Shown here: positions 17,040-25,563 of the stretch, one piece after another
How the letters are laid out: each line of letters opens with the position of its first letter
How positions within the stretch are numbered: the stretch's first letter is position 1
Origin: Sphingobacteriaceae bacterium
GTDB taxonomy: Bacteria > Bacteroidota > Bacteroidia > B-17B0 > Aurantibacillaceae
Reading direction: 5' to 3'
NCBI GenBank assembly: GCA_023251725.1
Contig: JAHEYG010000007.1
Coordinates: 1-63,630, forward strand
Length of the DNA stretch: 63,630 nt
The notes under the pieces: generated by a model
What the model was told of the DNA's origin: nothing
Database searches by the model: none
What the model saw: the letters and a program-made list of their open reading frames with translations, nothing else
Program-made: the position numbers and the translations under genes

Positions 17040-17462
17040 TTATAAAATAATTCTTTTAAACTGTAAATTGCTTCCTCCAAAATTTACAAGTAAACCCAGT
17101 TTACATTTTGAAGCAGCTAAATAATTTATTACCTGTTTAAAATGGTCTTCCATGACCCCGTCTCCTGTTTGAGCTTTCACTTCTAAAATTATTTCATCAA
17201 AAATTAAAAAGTCTGCAAAATAATAATGCGGTAAGATTACATTTTTATATTTAATCTCAAATTTCTTTTCGCGCGCATAAATAATTCCTGTTGAATTGAA
17301 TTCGTGCATTAAAGCATCTTTATAAACCACTTCCGAAAATCCTTTACCCAAATTATTATGAACTTCAAAACAGCAAGAAATAATTTTATAAACTTCCTCC
17401 TTATAAATTAAATTATTCAGGCCATAAATTTCTTTTGGCTCATTAACGGTTTCAAATTCCAT
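17040..17462 (-). CDS. GxxExxY protein (PD-(D/E)xK nuclease-like)
   Basis: A 140-residue protein with the signature after which the family is named, GFSEVVY, within CCFEVHNNLGKGFSEVVYKDALMHEF. It also has the nuclease-like core YYFADFLIFDEIILEVKAQ, where Asp and the E-x-K pair occupy the catalytic positions of the PD-(D/E)xK fold. These proteins are common as single, often multicopy genes in Bacteroidota. Their biological role is unknown, and activity has not been inferred from anything but the residues. It lies 36 bases downstream of slyD on the same strand. Confidence 0.88.
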   Translation of the reverse strand: MEFETVNEPKEIYGLNNLIYKEEVYKIISCCFEVHNNLGKGFSEVVYKDALMHEFNSTGIIYAREKKFEIKYKNVILPHYYFADFLIFDEIILEVKAQTGDGVMEDHFKQVINYLAASKCKLGLLVNFGGSNLQFKRIIL

Positions 17463-17498
17463 TTCTAATTTATTCGTGAAAATTCGTGCGATTCGTGG

Positions 17499-18011
17499 CT
17501 AGTGATGATGACCATGTTCGCCATGAACATGTCCGTGATCTAATTCTTCGGGCGTTGCATCTCTCACTTCCAAAACTTCTCCAACAAAATGTAAATCGTG
17601 TCCTGCCAAAGGATGATTGAAATCCATGGTCACATGCGCTTCTGCAATTTCAATAACTTTTCCAATTAACTGGTTGCCGTCCTGATCGTGCATCGCAATA
17701 TCTTCATTTAATTTTACACGTTCATCGTCAAATTTTCCTTCTATCATAAACGCTTCTTTATTTACTTTAACGATATAATCTTTTTCAATTACACCATATC
17801 CTTTTTCGGCAGTTATTCTGAAATCAAATTTATCTCCTAAAACTTTTCCGCTTAGGTTCGATTCAAAATCGGGGAGTAATTGTCCGAATCCGCAAATAAA
17901 AACAAAGGGTTTTTCAACGCTTGTTTGTTCTACCAATTCTTCGGGACCATTGTTTTTGCTGGCGGTTAAATGATAATTAACCGATACAACTTTGTCTTCT
18001 GCAATTTTCAT
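17499..18011 (-). CDS. slyD: SlyD-type FKBP peptidyl-prolyl isomerase
   Basis: A 170-residue cytosolic proline isomerase/chaperone. The FKBP domain is split by the insert-in-flap domain: EKPFVFICGFGQLLPDFESNLSG, FDFRITAEKGYG, then DFNHPLAGHDLHFVGEVLEVRDAT. The C-terminus is a short His-rich tail (HGHVHGEHGHHH) that can bind Ni or Zn, as in SlyD proteins. The ATG at 18011 gives MKIAEDKVVSVNYHL. No hydrogenase genes are in the window, so a role in nickel delivery is not supported by context. Confidence 0.92.
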   Translation of the reverse strand: MKIAEDKVVSVNYHLTASKNNGPEELVEQTSVEKPFVFICGFGQLLPDFESNLSGKVLGDKFDFRITAEKGYGVIEKDYIVKVNKEAFMIEGKFDDERVKLNEDIAMHDQDGNQLIGKVIEIAEAHVTMDFNHPLAGHDLHFVGEVLEVRDATPEELDHGHVHGEHGHHH

Positions 18012-18036
18012 ATTGTTCTTTTTTTGCCTTCAACCT

Positions 18037-18072
18037 CCCCTCTCCCTTGGAGAGGGGCCGGGGGTGAGGCTG
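18037..18072. repeat. GC-rich intergenic hairpin repeat, copy 1
   Basis: CCCCTCTCC-CTT-GGAGAGGGG (18037-18057) is followed by CCGGGGGTGAGG. It lies between the ALDH gene and slyD and may act as a transcription terminator between them. Related hairpins are at 22148-22164 and 22866-22882, and inside aspS. Confidence 0.7.
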
Positions 18073-18084
18073 GTTTATACTTTA

Positions 18085-19611
18085 TTAATTAATATCAAAT
18101 TTAATGCCTTGTGCTAATGGTAATTTTGTTCCGTAATTAATGGTATTGGTTTGCCTGCGCATATAAACTTTCCACGCATCCGAACCGCTTTCTCTTCCAC
18201 CACCCGTTTCTTTTTCGCCACCAAATGCGCCGCCAATTTCTGCGCCTGAAGTTCCAATATTTACATTGGCAATTCCGCAATCACTACCCGATGAAGATAA
18301 AAACTGTTCGGCTTCGCGTAAATTTAAAGTCATAATTGAAGAAGATAAACCTTGCGGAACGCCATTTTGCATTTCAATTGCTTCATCTAAAGTTTTATAT
18401 TTCATAATATACAACACCGGCGCAAATGTTTCGTGTTGCACAATTTTAAATTCGTTTTTTGCTTCGGCAATTGAAGGTTTTACATAACAGCCGCTTTCGT
18501 ACCCATTGCCTTCTAACACACCACCTACAGCAATTATTTTTCCGCCCTCAGCAATTACATTTTCAATGGCGGTTAAATAATTTTTTACGGCGTCTTTATC
18601 AATAAGCGGACCCACATGATTTTTTTCATCCAGCGGATTTCCAATTTTTAATTGCGCATAGGCTTTTACCAAACGCTCTTTTACTTTCTCGTAAATACTT
18701 TCGTGGATAATTAATCTTCGTGTTGTTGTACAGCGTTGTCCGGCTGTACCAACTGCGCCAAAAACGCCGGCTAAAATCGCAACATCCAAATCAGCTTCGG
18801 GAGAAATTATGATTGAATTGTTTCCGCCTAATTCTAAAAGTGATTTTCCAAAACGTTCGGCTACTTTTGTGCCTAATAATTTTCCCATCCGCGTTGAACC
18901 GGTTGCGCTCACTAATGGTACACGCACATCGGCCGATAAAAATTCGCCTGCTTTATAATTTCCATTTAATAAATTGCAAATTCCTTCAGGTAAATTATTT
19001 TCTTTTGCAACTTCATTCCAAATATTCTGACAAGCCACCGAACACAATGGCGTCTTCTCTGACGGTTTCCAAACACAGACATCTCCGCAAACTAATGCTA
19101 AAGCTGTATTCCATGCCCATACTGCCACCGGGAAATTAAATGCGCTGATTATTCCTACAATTCCTATCGGATGCCATTGCTCGTACATACGATGTTGCGA
19201 GCGCTCGCTATGCATGGTTAAGCCGTGTAGTTGACGCGAAAGCCCTACTGCAAAATCACAGATATCAATCATCTCCTGAACTTCGCCTAAACCTTCCTGT
19301 AACGATTTTCCCATTTCGTAGGAAACTAATTGCCCGAGTTCTTGTTTTTTTATTCTTAATTTTTCGCCGAACTGGCGCACATACTCCCCGCGTTTTGGTG
19401 CAGGAATATTTCTCCATTCTTTAAAAGCCGAAGAAGCAGTTTGAATTATTTTTTGATAGTCGGCTTCGGTTGCCGATTTTACTTTTGCAATTAATTTACC
19501 ATCTACCGGACTGTAAGATTCAATTATTTCGCCATTCGAAAACCAGTTTTGCCCTGTGGCGCAACCATCGTTTATTTCTTTTATTCCAAGTGCTTTCAGT
19601 ACTTTATCCAT
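18085..19611 (-). CDS. Aldehyde dehydrogenase, ALDH7-like (aminoadipic semialdehyde type)
   Basis: A 508-residue NAD-dependent dehydrogenase. The catalytic Glu is in LLELGGNNSII, the catalytic Cys in GTAGQRCTTTRRL, the active-site Asn is in SAFNFPVAVWAWN, and a glycine-rich cofactor motif is SATGSTRMG. The GQRCTTTRR context and the N-terminal INDGCATGQNW are typical of the ALDH7 (antiquitin) branch, which oxidises alpha-aminoadipate semialdehyde in lysine catabolism or betaine-type aldehydes. Substrate assignment is inference from the branch; no other lysine-degradation gene is adjacent. A GC-rich hairpin repeat follows the stop. Confidence 0.88.
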   Translation of the reverse strand: MDKVLKALGIKEINDGCATGQNWFSNGEIIESYSPVDGKLIAKVKSATEADYQKIIQTASSAFKEWRNIPAPKRGEYVRQFGEKLRIKKQELGQLVSYEMGKSLQEGLGEVQEMIDICDFAVGLSRQLHGLTMHSERSQHRMYEQWHPIGIVGIISAFNFPVAVWAWNTALALVCGDVCVWKPSEKTPLCSVACQNIWNEVAKENNLPEGICNLLNGNYKAGEFLSADVRVPLVSATGSTRMGKLLGTKVAERFGKSLLELGGNNSIIISPEADLDVAILAGVFGAVGTAGQRCTTTRRLIIHESIYEKVKERLVKAYAQLKIGNPLDEKNHVGPLIDKDAVKNYLTAIENVIAEGGKIIAVGGVLEGNGYESGCYVKPSIAEAKNEFKIVQHETFAPVLYIMKYKTLDEAIEMQNGVPQGLSSSIMTLNLREAEQFLSSSGSDCGIANVNIGTSGAEIGGAFGGEKETGGGRESGSDAWKVYMRRQTNTINYGTKLPLAQGIKFDIN

Positions 19612-19648
19612 CTCGTTTTTTTTGGGAACGTAAATGTAAGCAAAAAAG

Positions 19649-19678
19649 GTTATTCGTTATAACGTTATTCGTTATAGC
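19649..19678. repeat. Two 15-bp direct repeats (GTTATTCGTTATAAC/GC)
   Basis: Two adjacent 15-mers (19649-19663 and 19664-19678) differ at one base. They are followed to about 19735 by degenerate ATGGTTAGATGG-like units. This fills the gap between the divergent ALDH and glycosyltransferase genes. Confidence 0.8.
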
Positions 19679-19736
19679 GATGATTTTTAGGGATAAAATG
19701 GTTAGATGGCTGGATGATTAAATGGTTATAGATTGG

Positions 19737-20774
19737 ATGGTTTATTCTATTTTTACAGTATTGTTTAAGAACAAAACCATATTTATTGCGCCTTTGGATT
19801 GGGGCTTAGGACACGCCACACGCTGCGTTTCAATTATTAAACAATTATCGATTGATAATACAGTTTTATTGGGAGTAACACCTTTAACGAAAATTATTTT
19901 TGATGAGGAATTGCCCGGGTTAAAACAAATTGAATTGCCTTCTTACAATGTTCGTTACTCAAATATTTTTCCCCTGTGGATGAAACTTGGTTTTAGTGTC
20001 CCGCAGATTTCGCGGATTATCGCAGAGGAAAATACGCTTTTGGCTAAATTAATTTCTACTCACAAAATTGATGTTGTAATTAGTGATAATCGTTTTGGTT
20101 TGCATTCTAAAAAAGCATACAGTGTTTTTATTACCCATCAGTTATTTTTGAAGGCACCTGTTTTTGTAGGAATAGCCAATCGTATTAATAAAAAATATAT
20201 TTTAAATTTTAATGAAGTTTGGGTGCCGGATTATGAAGGAGAAAATAGTCTGAGCGGAGAATTATCACAATCAAAAAATCATCCCGATAGCTATCGGGAT
20301 CATAAAAATGTGAAATACATTGGTGCGCAAAGTCGTTTGAAAGATATTGTAGTTACAGTTGAAGAAAATAAATACGATTATTTGATTTTACTTTCAGGAC
20401 CTGAACCGATAAGAACTTCTTTGGAAAATATTTTAGTGAACACGTTTAAAAATTCAGATAAAAAAATTGCATTAGTGAGAGGTACAAAATCAGTTGGCAT
20501 TTGCAGTTGGCAGTCGGCAGTTAGTTGCGAAGTTTTTGATTTGCCTTCTAAAGAAATATTAAAAAAATTAATTTTATCCTCTCACAAAATAATTTGCCGG
20601 AGCGGTTACTCAACTTTAATGGATATGCATTTGCTGGGGAAAAAAGAATTAATTTTAATTCCCACACCAGGGCAAAGCGAACAAGAATATTTAGCGAAAT
20701 ACTGGAAAGAAAAATTCGGGGCCGAAATTATTTTGCAAAAGGAAATTAAAAAATTGAATTCATTAAAAGCTTAA
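19737..20774 (+). CDS. MurG-like glycosyltransferase
   Basis: About 345 residues with a GT-B layout. The N-terminal nucleotide-sugar transferase signature IFIAPLDWGLGHATRC is like the G-G-H loop of MurG/GT28 proteins. The C-terminal half has LILLSGPEPIRTSLE and KIICRSGYSTLMDMHLLGKKELILIPTPGQSEQEYLA, the donor-binding region. Homologues in Bacteroidota are annotated only as glycosyltransferases; donor and acceptor are unknown. The start is uncertain: ATGs at 19722 and 19737 and a TTG at 19761 are in frame, and the conserved domain begins just after the TTG. Two dispersed repeats are translated inside it (about residues 182-188, PDSYRD, and 252-263, VGICSWQSAVS), both absent from what one would expect of the fold. 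Confidence 0.8.
   Translation: MVYSIFTVLFKNKTIFIAPLDWGLGHATRCVSIIKQLSIDNTVLLGVTPLTKIIFDEELPGLKQIELPSYNVRYSNIFPLWMKLGFSVPQISRIIAEENTLLAKLISTHKIDVVISDNRFGLHSKKAYSVFITHQLFLKAPVFVGIANRINKKYILNFNEVWVPDYEGENSLSGELSQSKNHPDSYRDHKNVKYIGAQSRLKDIVVTVEENKYDYLILLSGPEPIRTSLENILVNTFKNSDKKIALVRGTKSVGICSWQSAVSCEVFDLPSKEILKKLILSSHKIICRSGYSTLMDMHLLGKKELILIPTPGQSEQEYLAKYWKEKFGAEIILQKEIKKLNSLKA
20281..20300. repeat. Palindrome ATCCCGATAGCTATCGGGAT, copy 2 (in glycosyltransferase)
   Basis: A perfect 20-bp palindrome containing the 14-bp core shared with 9002-9015 and 44003-44016. It is translated in frame as part of HPDSYRDH. Confidence 0.95.
20491..20524 (+). repeat. CAGTTGGCA-type simple repeat inside glycosyltransferase gene
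   Basis: The segment is built from CAGTTGGCATTTG, CAGTTGGCAGT and CGGCAGTTAG. It is translated as VGICSWQSAVS without breaking the frame. Its base composition is distinctly richer in G and C than the surrounding gene. Confidence 0.55.
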
Positions 20775-20778
20775 AATA

Positions 20779-21525
20779 TTATTTTTCAACTCTTATCTTA
20801 ACATAAAAATCCCAATGTTGAATTGGGCTAAGCGCCTTTTTACCTGGATATTTTGTTTGATCAGAACTAACAAGTTCGTTTTTTTGCGGTAGTTTCAACC
20901 AATTTATTTTTTTATAAAATGGCGGCAAAGCCGGATGTATGGCTCCGTTTATAGTATTAATAATTTGCGTAGTATCCTGTTTGTAAAGTGCTCTAAAACC
21001 GCAAGTATCGCTTTTATCGCCATAATATTCAAACACAAGCGCAAAACATTTTGAGCCTTTTATTTCTAATTTAGGTTCATATAAAATATGAGTGTATTGG
21101 TTTCGCCAATCATTATTTTTAGAAAGTCCTTTATTTTTAATAATGGTCCGCGACCATAAAATGTTTTGTCCGGGTTTATTGTTTTTATCAAGGTCTGTAA
21201 TTTTAAAAATAATGGTATCGTTTTTTCCACTATTGTTCTCGTGGCTTAATGCAACATAAATGGTATCAATAAAATAAGTTGGCGGCGGGTTAATTTTAAC
21301 TGATTCAGTATCATTTTTAAGTATAACAAAAGGCGAGAATGCCATGGCCGCATACGAATAACATCCCGAATCTTTTTTTGTATAGCGCGAATTAAAGGGC
21401 CATTGAAAACCGCTGTCGTCATTTTCGGCGTAAGCAAAAAAAAGTGTATGGCGTTTAATATTTTGCTGGGAAAAGAAAAATAAAGGGGACACTATCAAAC
21501 AAATAAATAATTTAAGTCGATACAT
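20779..21525 (-). CDS. Secreted protein of unknown function
   Basis: A 248-residue protein with a signal peptide (MYRLKLFICLIVSPLFFFSQ). The mature part is polar and strand-rich, with FIDTIYVALSHEN, GQNILWSRTIIK and GSKCFALVFEYYG, reminiscent of a beta-sandwich domain that describes a periplasmic or secreted binding module. Four cysteines are present, one in the signal peptide. There is no T9SS tail or lipobox. Its stop lies 5 bases from the convergent glycosyltransferase stop. I do not recognise the family. Confidence 0.65.
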   Translation of the reverse strand: MYRLKLFICLIVSPLFFFSQQNIKRHTLFFAYAENDDSGFQWPFNSRYTKKDSGCYSYAAMAFSPFVILKNDTESVKINPPPTYFIDTIYVALSHENNSGKNDTIIFKITDLDKNNKPGQNILWSRTIIKNKGLSKNNDWRNQYTHILYEPKLEIKGSKCFALVFEYYGDKSDTCGFRALYKQDTTQIINTINGAIHPALPPFYKKINWLKLPQKNELVSSDQTKYPGKKALSPIQHWDFYVKIRVEK

Positions 21526-21627
21526 AATTGAAAAGATTTTAATGAAATTTATTTAATAAAATTAATCATTTTGTTTGAATGCCAATTGTTTCTTATTTAT
21601 TCTTGTTCAGTGTTATTCATTATTTAC

Positions 21628-21635
21628 TACCTTTA
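21628..21635 (+). promoter_or_regulatory. purE: Putative purE -7 promoter box TACCTTTA
   Basis: It matches TAnnTTTR and ends 4 bases before the purE ATG at 21640. With a TTG at 21603-21605 it suggests an almost leaderless transcript, and it argues against the longer upstream reading frame starting at 21571. Confidence 0.45.
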
Positions 21636-21639
21636 CACT

Positions 21640-22131
21640 ATGAGCACACCTTTAGTCGGAATAATAATGGGCAGCGAAAGCGATTTAGTAATTATGAATG
21701 CAGCTGCCGAAGTTTTAAAAAAGTTTGGTATTGCTTACGAAATAGATATTGTTTCGGCACATCGCACTCCCGAAAAAATGTACACTTATGCTAAAGATGC
21801 TTCGGGGCGCGGACTAAAAGTAATTATTGCCGGTGCCGGCGGTGCCGCCCATTTACCCGGCATGGTGGCATCTTTAACTCCGCTTCCTGTAATTGGTGTT
21901 CCTGTAAAAAGCAGTAATAGTATTGATGGTTGGGATTCGCTTTTATCAATTGTGCAGATGCCTAACGGTGTGCCAGTAGCTACTGTTGCAGTTAACGCCG
22001 CACAAAATGCCGGAATATTAGCGGCGCAAATTATCGGCACCAACGATAAATTAATTCAGAAAAAAGTTTCTGAATATAAAGAAGAATTAAAAGATAAAGT
22101 GAATAAATCTTCGGATGATATTAAGAAGTAG
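21640..22131 (+). CDS. purE: N5-carboxyaminoimidazole ribonucleotide mutase
   Basis: A 163-residue purine biosynthesis enzyme of the class I type that moves the carboxylate of N5-CAIR to C4 of the imidazole. Signature loops are visible: [19 protein letters not shown] (catalytic His) and [15 protein letters not shown]. Length matches the family. The ATG at 21640 ([15 protein letters not shown]) is chosen because upstream sequence lies in the promoter and codes for a hydrophobic, non-conserved stretch. The ATPase partner PurK is not in the window. A GC-rich hairpin repeat follows 17 bases after the stop. Confidence 0.96.
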   Translation: MSTPLVGIIMGSESDLVIMNAAAEVLKKFGIAYEIDIVSAHRTPEKMYTYAKDASGRGLKVIIAGAGGAAHLPGMVASLTPLPVIGVPVKSSNSIDGWDSLLSIVQMPNGVPVATVAVNAAQNAGILAAQIIGTNDKLIQKKVSEYKEELKDKVNKSSDDIKK

Positions 22132-22147
22132 AACACCCCTCCCGGAC

Positions 22148-22164
22148 CTCCCCAAGGGGGAGGA
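22148..22164. repeat. GC-rich intergenic hairpin repeat, copy 2
   Basis: CCTCCCC-AA-GGGGGAGG directly follows purE and could serve as its terminator stem, although no long T tract follows. It is related to the hairpins at 18037 and 22866. Confidence 0.7.
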
Positions 22165-22234
22165 GTTGGTACGGTTTCAGATAAATATTATTGAAAAAAA
22201 TTGAATGCCATTATTGGCTGAATTTATCACGAAC

Positions 22235-22777
22235 ATGAAAAAAAAATTAATACTTTTCCTAGTATGCGGTGTGTTTTTGTCTCTAGCTCAAACCAGCTTT
22301 CAATCCGGTAAAAATTTGCCTGGGCCCTATAAATATCTTAAATATGATAAGGTAATTGCATATGATTATTTTAGTAATAAAAATATTGTGGAGGATGGCA
22401 AACTAAACGAATCATTGATTAAAAAAAAAGTGATACTTACTTCTGCACAGATTGACACCCTGCACTCGTTTATTTTTAATATTAAAACTTACGGTGCTTT
22501 AAGAGAATATACTTGTTATAGAAATTGCCTTGGTATTGTTTATTATTTAAACAATAATATTGTCGCCCACATGAGTGTTTCTATCGAATGTAATTATTTA
22601 TCATCTAGCTTAAATATACCTGCTATGGAATATTCAAAGGTAAAAAATAAAGAAATTAATCAATTTATGAATGCAAATGGTTTTAGTAAAATTGGTAGGA
22701 TGAAAATTAACCAACTTTCTAAGGAATTAAAATTTAGTTGTTATAATGACTCCCTTAAAAGCAAATGGGATAAATAA
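22235..22777 (+). CDS. Secreted protein of unknown function
   Basis: A 180-residue protein starting MKKKLILFLVCGVFLSLAQ, a clear signal peptide; an in-frame ATG ten codons upstream would spoil it. The mature part has ILTSAQIDTLHSFIFN and a Cys-bearing segment YTCYRNCLGIVYYLNNNIVAHMSVSIEC, so three closely spaced cysteines. The overall pattern (a threshold 'T..Q...L' helix then strands) is common in uncharacterised Bacteroidota periplasmic proteins. No motif gives a function. A strong bidirectional terminator follows. Confidence 0.65.
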   Translation: MKKKLILFLVCGVFLSLAQTSFQSGKNLPGPYKYLKYDKVIAYDYFSNKNIVEDGKLNESLIKKKVILTSAQIDTLHSFIFNIKTYGALREYTCYRNCLGIVYYLNNNIVAHMSVSIECNYLSSSLNIPAMEYSKVKNKEINQFMNANGFSKIGRMKINQLSKELKFSCYNDSLKSKWDK

Positions 22778-22811
22778 TTGCAATTATTTTAAATACTTTA
22801 TTAATAACAAT

Positions 22812-22844
22812 AAAAAGCCGTCTCGATTTTTGAGACGGCTTTTT
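22812..22844. terminator. Bidirectional rho-independent terminator
   Basis: AAAAAGCCGTCTC and GAGACGGCTTTTT form a perfect 13-bp stem around a 7-base loop, between two convergent genes. It works on both strands. Confidence 0.92.
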
Positions 22845-22865
22845 AATTTTATACCGTGAAGCGTC

Positions 22866-22882
22866 CCTCCCCTTTGGGGAGG
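22866..22882. repeat. GC-rich intergenic hairpin repeat, copy 3
   Basis: CCTCCCC-TTT-GGGGAGG lies just downstream of the ahcY stop (minus strand), close to the terminator. Confidence 0.7.
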
Positions 22883-22892
22883 TCAGGTGGGG

Positions 22893-24209
22893 CTAGTATC
22901 TATAAGCATCCGACTTAAACGGACCTTCCACTTTTACACCAATATAATCGGCTTGTTCTTTAGAAAGTGTATCTAACTCCACACCAATTTTTCCTAAATG
23001 TAAACGCGCTACTTTCTCATCTAAAATTTTTGGCAACACGTAAACTTTTTTCTCGTAGGCTGCGGTGTTGGTCCATAATTCTAATTGCGCTAAAGTTTGA
23101 TTAGTAAATGAATTACTCATTACAAAACTCGGGTGACCGGTAGCACAACCTAAATTTACTAAACGACCTTCGGCTAAAACAATAATATCTTTTCCTTTTA
23201 AAGTGTATTTATCAACTTGTGGTTTAATAGTATCTTTTGATTTTCCGTAAGTATTATTTAACCAGGCCATATCAATTTCGGTATCGAAGTGACCAATATT
23301 ACAAACGATAGCATTGTGTTTCATACTTTCGAAATGGCGACCAACAACAATATCTTTATTTCCTGTAGTAGTAACAATAATATCTGCAATCTTAACGGCG
23401 TTATCCATTTTTTGAACAGCGTAACCATCCATTGCCGCTTGTAAAGCACAAATAGGATCAATTTCGGTAACAATAACACGAACACCTTGCGATGATAAAG
23501 ATTGCGCTGAACCCTTTCCAACATCGCCATAACCTGCAACAACAGCCACTTTTCCTGCCATCATAATATCTGTAGCGCGACGAATAGCATCTACTAAACT
23601 TTCGCGGCAACCGTATTTATTATCGAATTTTGATTTTGTAACAGAGTCGTTAACATTAATGGCAGGTAACAATAAAGTTCCTTTTGCCATACGCTCATAT
23701 AAACGATGCACACCGGTTGTAGTTTCTTCCGATAAACCTTTAATGTTTTTTGCTAATTCAGGGTATTTATCGAAAACCATATTAGTTAAATCGCCGCCAT
23801 CATCTAAAATCATATTTAATGGTTTGCGGTCTTCACCGAACCAAAGTGTTTGTTCAATACACCAATCAAATTCTTCAGCGTTCATTCCTTTCCAGGCGTA
23901 TACCTGAATTCCTGCGGCAGCAATTGCGGCGGCGGCATGATCTTGTGTAGAAAAAATATTACAAGAACTCCAGGTAACTTCGGCACCTAAAGCTTTTAAT
24001 GTTTCAATTAATACAGCAGTTTGAATGGTCATGTGTAAACAACCTGCAATGCGCGCGCCTTTTAAGGGTTGCGATGCGCCGTATTCTTTACGAAGGCTCA
24101 TTAAACCCGGCATTTCTTCTTCGGCCAGTTTAATTTCTTTTCTTCCCCATTCTGCCAATGAGATATCTTTTACTTTGTTCTTTACGAAATTTTGAGTTAG
24201 AGTCGACAT
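22893..24209 (-). CDS. ahcY: S-adenosylhomocysteine hydrolase
   Basis: A 438-residue cytosolic NAD-containing enzyme that splits S-adenosylhomocysteine into adenosine and homocysteine, keeping the methylation cycle running. Motifs are [16 protein letters not shown] and [14 protein letters not shown] in the substrate domain, [13 protein letters not shown] (catalytic Lys and Asp), [15 protein letters not shown] (NAD-binding Rossmann loop) and the C-terminal [10 protein letters not shown], where the neighbouring subunit contributes Lys and Tyr. Length is typical. A TATCTTTG promoter box lies 35-42 bases upstream. It is divergent from the phosphopantetheinyl transferase cassette. Confidence 0.97.
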   Translation of the reverse strand: MSTLTQNFVKNKVKDISLAEWGRKEIKLAEEEMPGLMSLRKEYGASQPLKGARIAGCLHMTIQTAVLIETLKALGAEVTWSSCNIFSTQDHAAAAIAAAGIQVYAWKGMNAEEFDWCIEQTLWFGEDRKPLNMILDDGGDLTNMVFDKYPELAKNIKGLSEETTTGVHRLYERMAKGTLLLPAINVNDSVTKSKFDNKYGCRESLVDAIRRATDIMMAGKVAVVAGYGDVGKGSAQSLSSQGVRVIVTEIDPICALQAAMDGYAVQKMDNAVKIADIIVTTTGNKDIVVGRHFESMKHNAIVCNIGHFDTEIDMAWLNNTYGKSKDTIKPQVDKYTLKGKDIIVLAEGRLVNLGCATGHPSFVMSNSFTNQTLAQLELWTNTAAYEKKVYVLPKILDEKVARLHLGKIGVELDTLSKEQADYIGVKVEGPFKSDAYRY

Positions 24210-24243
24210 GTTATTTGTTTTTTATGATTTTTAATTAATAATA

Positions 24244-24251
24244 CAAAGATA
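24244..24251 (-). promoter_or_regulatory. ahcY: Putative ahcY -7 promoter box TATCTTTG
   Basis: A perfect TAnnTTTG match on the minus strand, 35-42 bases upstream of the ahcY ATG, in the short gap shared with the divergent cassette. Confidence 0.5.
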
Positions 24252-24266
24252 AGCCATAAGTTTGTA

Positions 24267-24866
24267 ATGCTCAAAAAAAAAGGCATGTTTGCAGTTCAAA
24301 AAATAGATGAAAATATCACTTTGGGAAGGCTCCAACTACCTGATTTTGCTGCTTTACAGGGCTTAAGCGCGAAACGCGACATCGAAAAAATCGGTACTGC
24401 TTTTTTGCTTGAAAAACTGTTTAACGAAACGGTTGAATTGCTGTATACAGAGGAAGGAAAACCATTTATTAAGGGTAAAAACACAAATATTTCCATTACC
24501 CATTCTTACGATAAACTGGCGATTATTAGAAACGATAAATTTGAAACAGGGATTGATGTTGAGTTAATACGGGATAAAGTATTAAAAATTAAAACCAAAT
24601 TTTTGTGTAAAGTCGAATTACAAGACGCGGAAAATAATGTTGAGAAATTAATTTTGTATTGGGCCGCTAAAGAAACTTTGTATAAAATGTATGGCTATAT
24701 TAAAGTTGATTTTGTTGCGCATTTATTAATTGAAAAATTTGAATTGGGAATTTCAGGAAATTTAATTGGCGAAATTCGTTTGGAAAATTTTTATAAAAAA
24801 GTGAAAATGCATTACGAGAAATTAGAAGATTATGTGTTAGTTTACGCTTTAAATGAAATTGACTGA
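24267..24866 (+). CDS. 4'-phosphopantetheinyl transferase superfamily protein
   Basis: A 199-residue Sfp-like enzyme expected to transfer the phosphopantetheine arm from CoA to a carrier-protein serine. The two-part signature is present: TGIDVELIRDK, holding the Mg-binding Asp-x-Glu, and LYWAAKETLYKMYG, with the W-x-x-K-E-x-x-K-equivalent. A third element is NISITHSYDKLAII. The start may be the ATG at 24267 or at 24285. It overlaps the next gene by 14 bases, so translation is coupled. The target carrier protein is not in this window. This may be the organism's general acyl-carrier-protein activator or one dedicated to a secondary pathway. Confidence 0.88.
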   Translation: MLKKKGMFAVQKIDENITLGRLQLPDFAALQGLSAKRDIEKIGTAFLLEKLFNETVELLYTEEGKPFIKGKNTNISITHSYDKLAIIRNDKFETGIDVELIRDKVLKIKTKFLCKVELQDAENNVEKLILYWAAKETLYKMYGYIKVDFVAHLLIEKFELGISGNLIGEIRLENFYKKVKMHYEKLEDYVLVYALNEID

Positions 24867-25563
24867 TTTAATAAATATTTCGGGCAAACCACAATTAGTA
24901 ATTCTGGTTGATCCCGATAAATTTAATCCGCATTTAATTGAGAAAGCGGATAAAAGTTGTGTGTCGTTTTTTTTAGTGGGAGGAAGCAAACTCAAAAAAA
25001 ATAATTTATCGGAAACCATTTTAAAAATTAAAAAAATAAGCAGCAAGCCGGTAATTATTTTTCCGGGCGATGAAACTCAAATTTCAAAACACGCCGATGG
25101 TTTATTGATGTTGAGTTTAATTTCGGGCCGTAATGCTGAGTATCTTATTGGCAAACACGTAACATCTGCTCCTATCATCAAAAAAAATAAATTAAAAACT
25201 TTAGCGGTCGGTTATATTTTAATTGACGGCGCAAAAAAATCTTCCACACAAAAAATTACCAAAACAAAAGGTTTAAATCCTAAAAATATTAATGCGATTG
25301 TAAATACCGCTTTGGCGGGAGAACAATTGGGATTACAATGTATTTATTTAGAAGCAGGGAGTGGCGCAAAAACCGAAGTGAATTCAAAAATTATTAAAGC
25401 TGTAAGAAGTCATATTGACGTTCCGTTATTTGTTGGCGGCGGAATAAATTCCTACCTAAAATCTAAAAAAGCCATTGAGGCCGGAGCAAATTTTATAGTT
25501 ATTGGGAATTCATTAGAAAAAAACATAAATTTATTGTCTGATATAGAAAAAGCATTTTTGTAA
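24853..25563 (+). CDS. Geranylgeranylglyceryl/heptaprenylglyceryl phosphate synthase-like protein (PcrB family)
   Basis: A 236-residue TIM-barrel prenyltransferase-like protein. Motifs are VILVDPDKFN near the N-terminus (Mg/phosphate contact), FFLVGGSKL, IIFPGDETQIS, YILIDGAKKSS, CIYLEAGSGA and FVGGGINSYLKSKKAIEAGANFIVIGNSLEKN, the standard phosphate-binding loops. Archaeal relatives make the first ether bond of membrane lipids from geranylgeranyl diphosphate and glycerol-1-phosphate; relatives in Bacteroidota make up a separate group. Whether this one makes an ether lipid here is unknown. It overlaps its upstream neighbour by 14 bases and its downstream neighbour by 1 base (TAATG), indicating one operon. 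Confidence 0.88.
   Translation: MKLTDLINISGKPQLVILVDPDKFNPHLIEKADKSCVSFFLVGGSKLKKNNLSETILKIKKISSKPVIIFPGDETQISKHADGLLMLSLISGRNAEYLIGKHVTSAPIIKKNKLKTLAVGYILIDGAKKSSTQKITKTKGLNPKNINAIVNTALAGEQLGLQCIYLEAGSGAKTEVNSKIIKAVRSHIDVPLFVGGGINSYLKSKKAIEAGANFIVIGNSLEKNINLLSDIEKAFL

Noticed and set aside
21571-21639. Longer N-terminus for PurE
   Set aside because: It lies upstream of and across the promoter box; family members begin close to the IIMGSESD motif.
24210-24266. Possible SAH or SAM riboswitch in front of ahcY
   Set aside because: The leader is only about 30 bases and has no stem structure.
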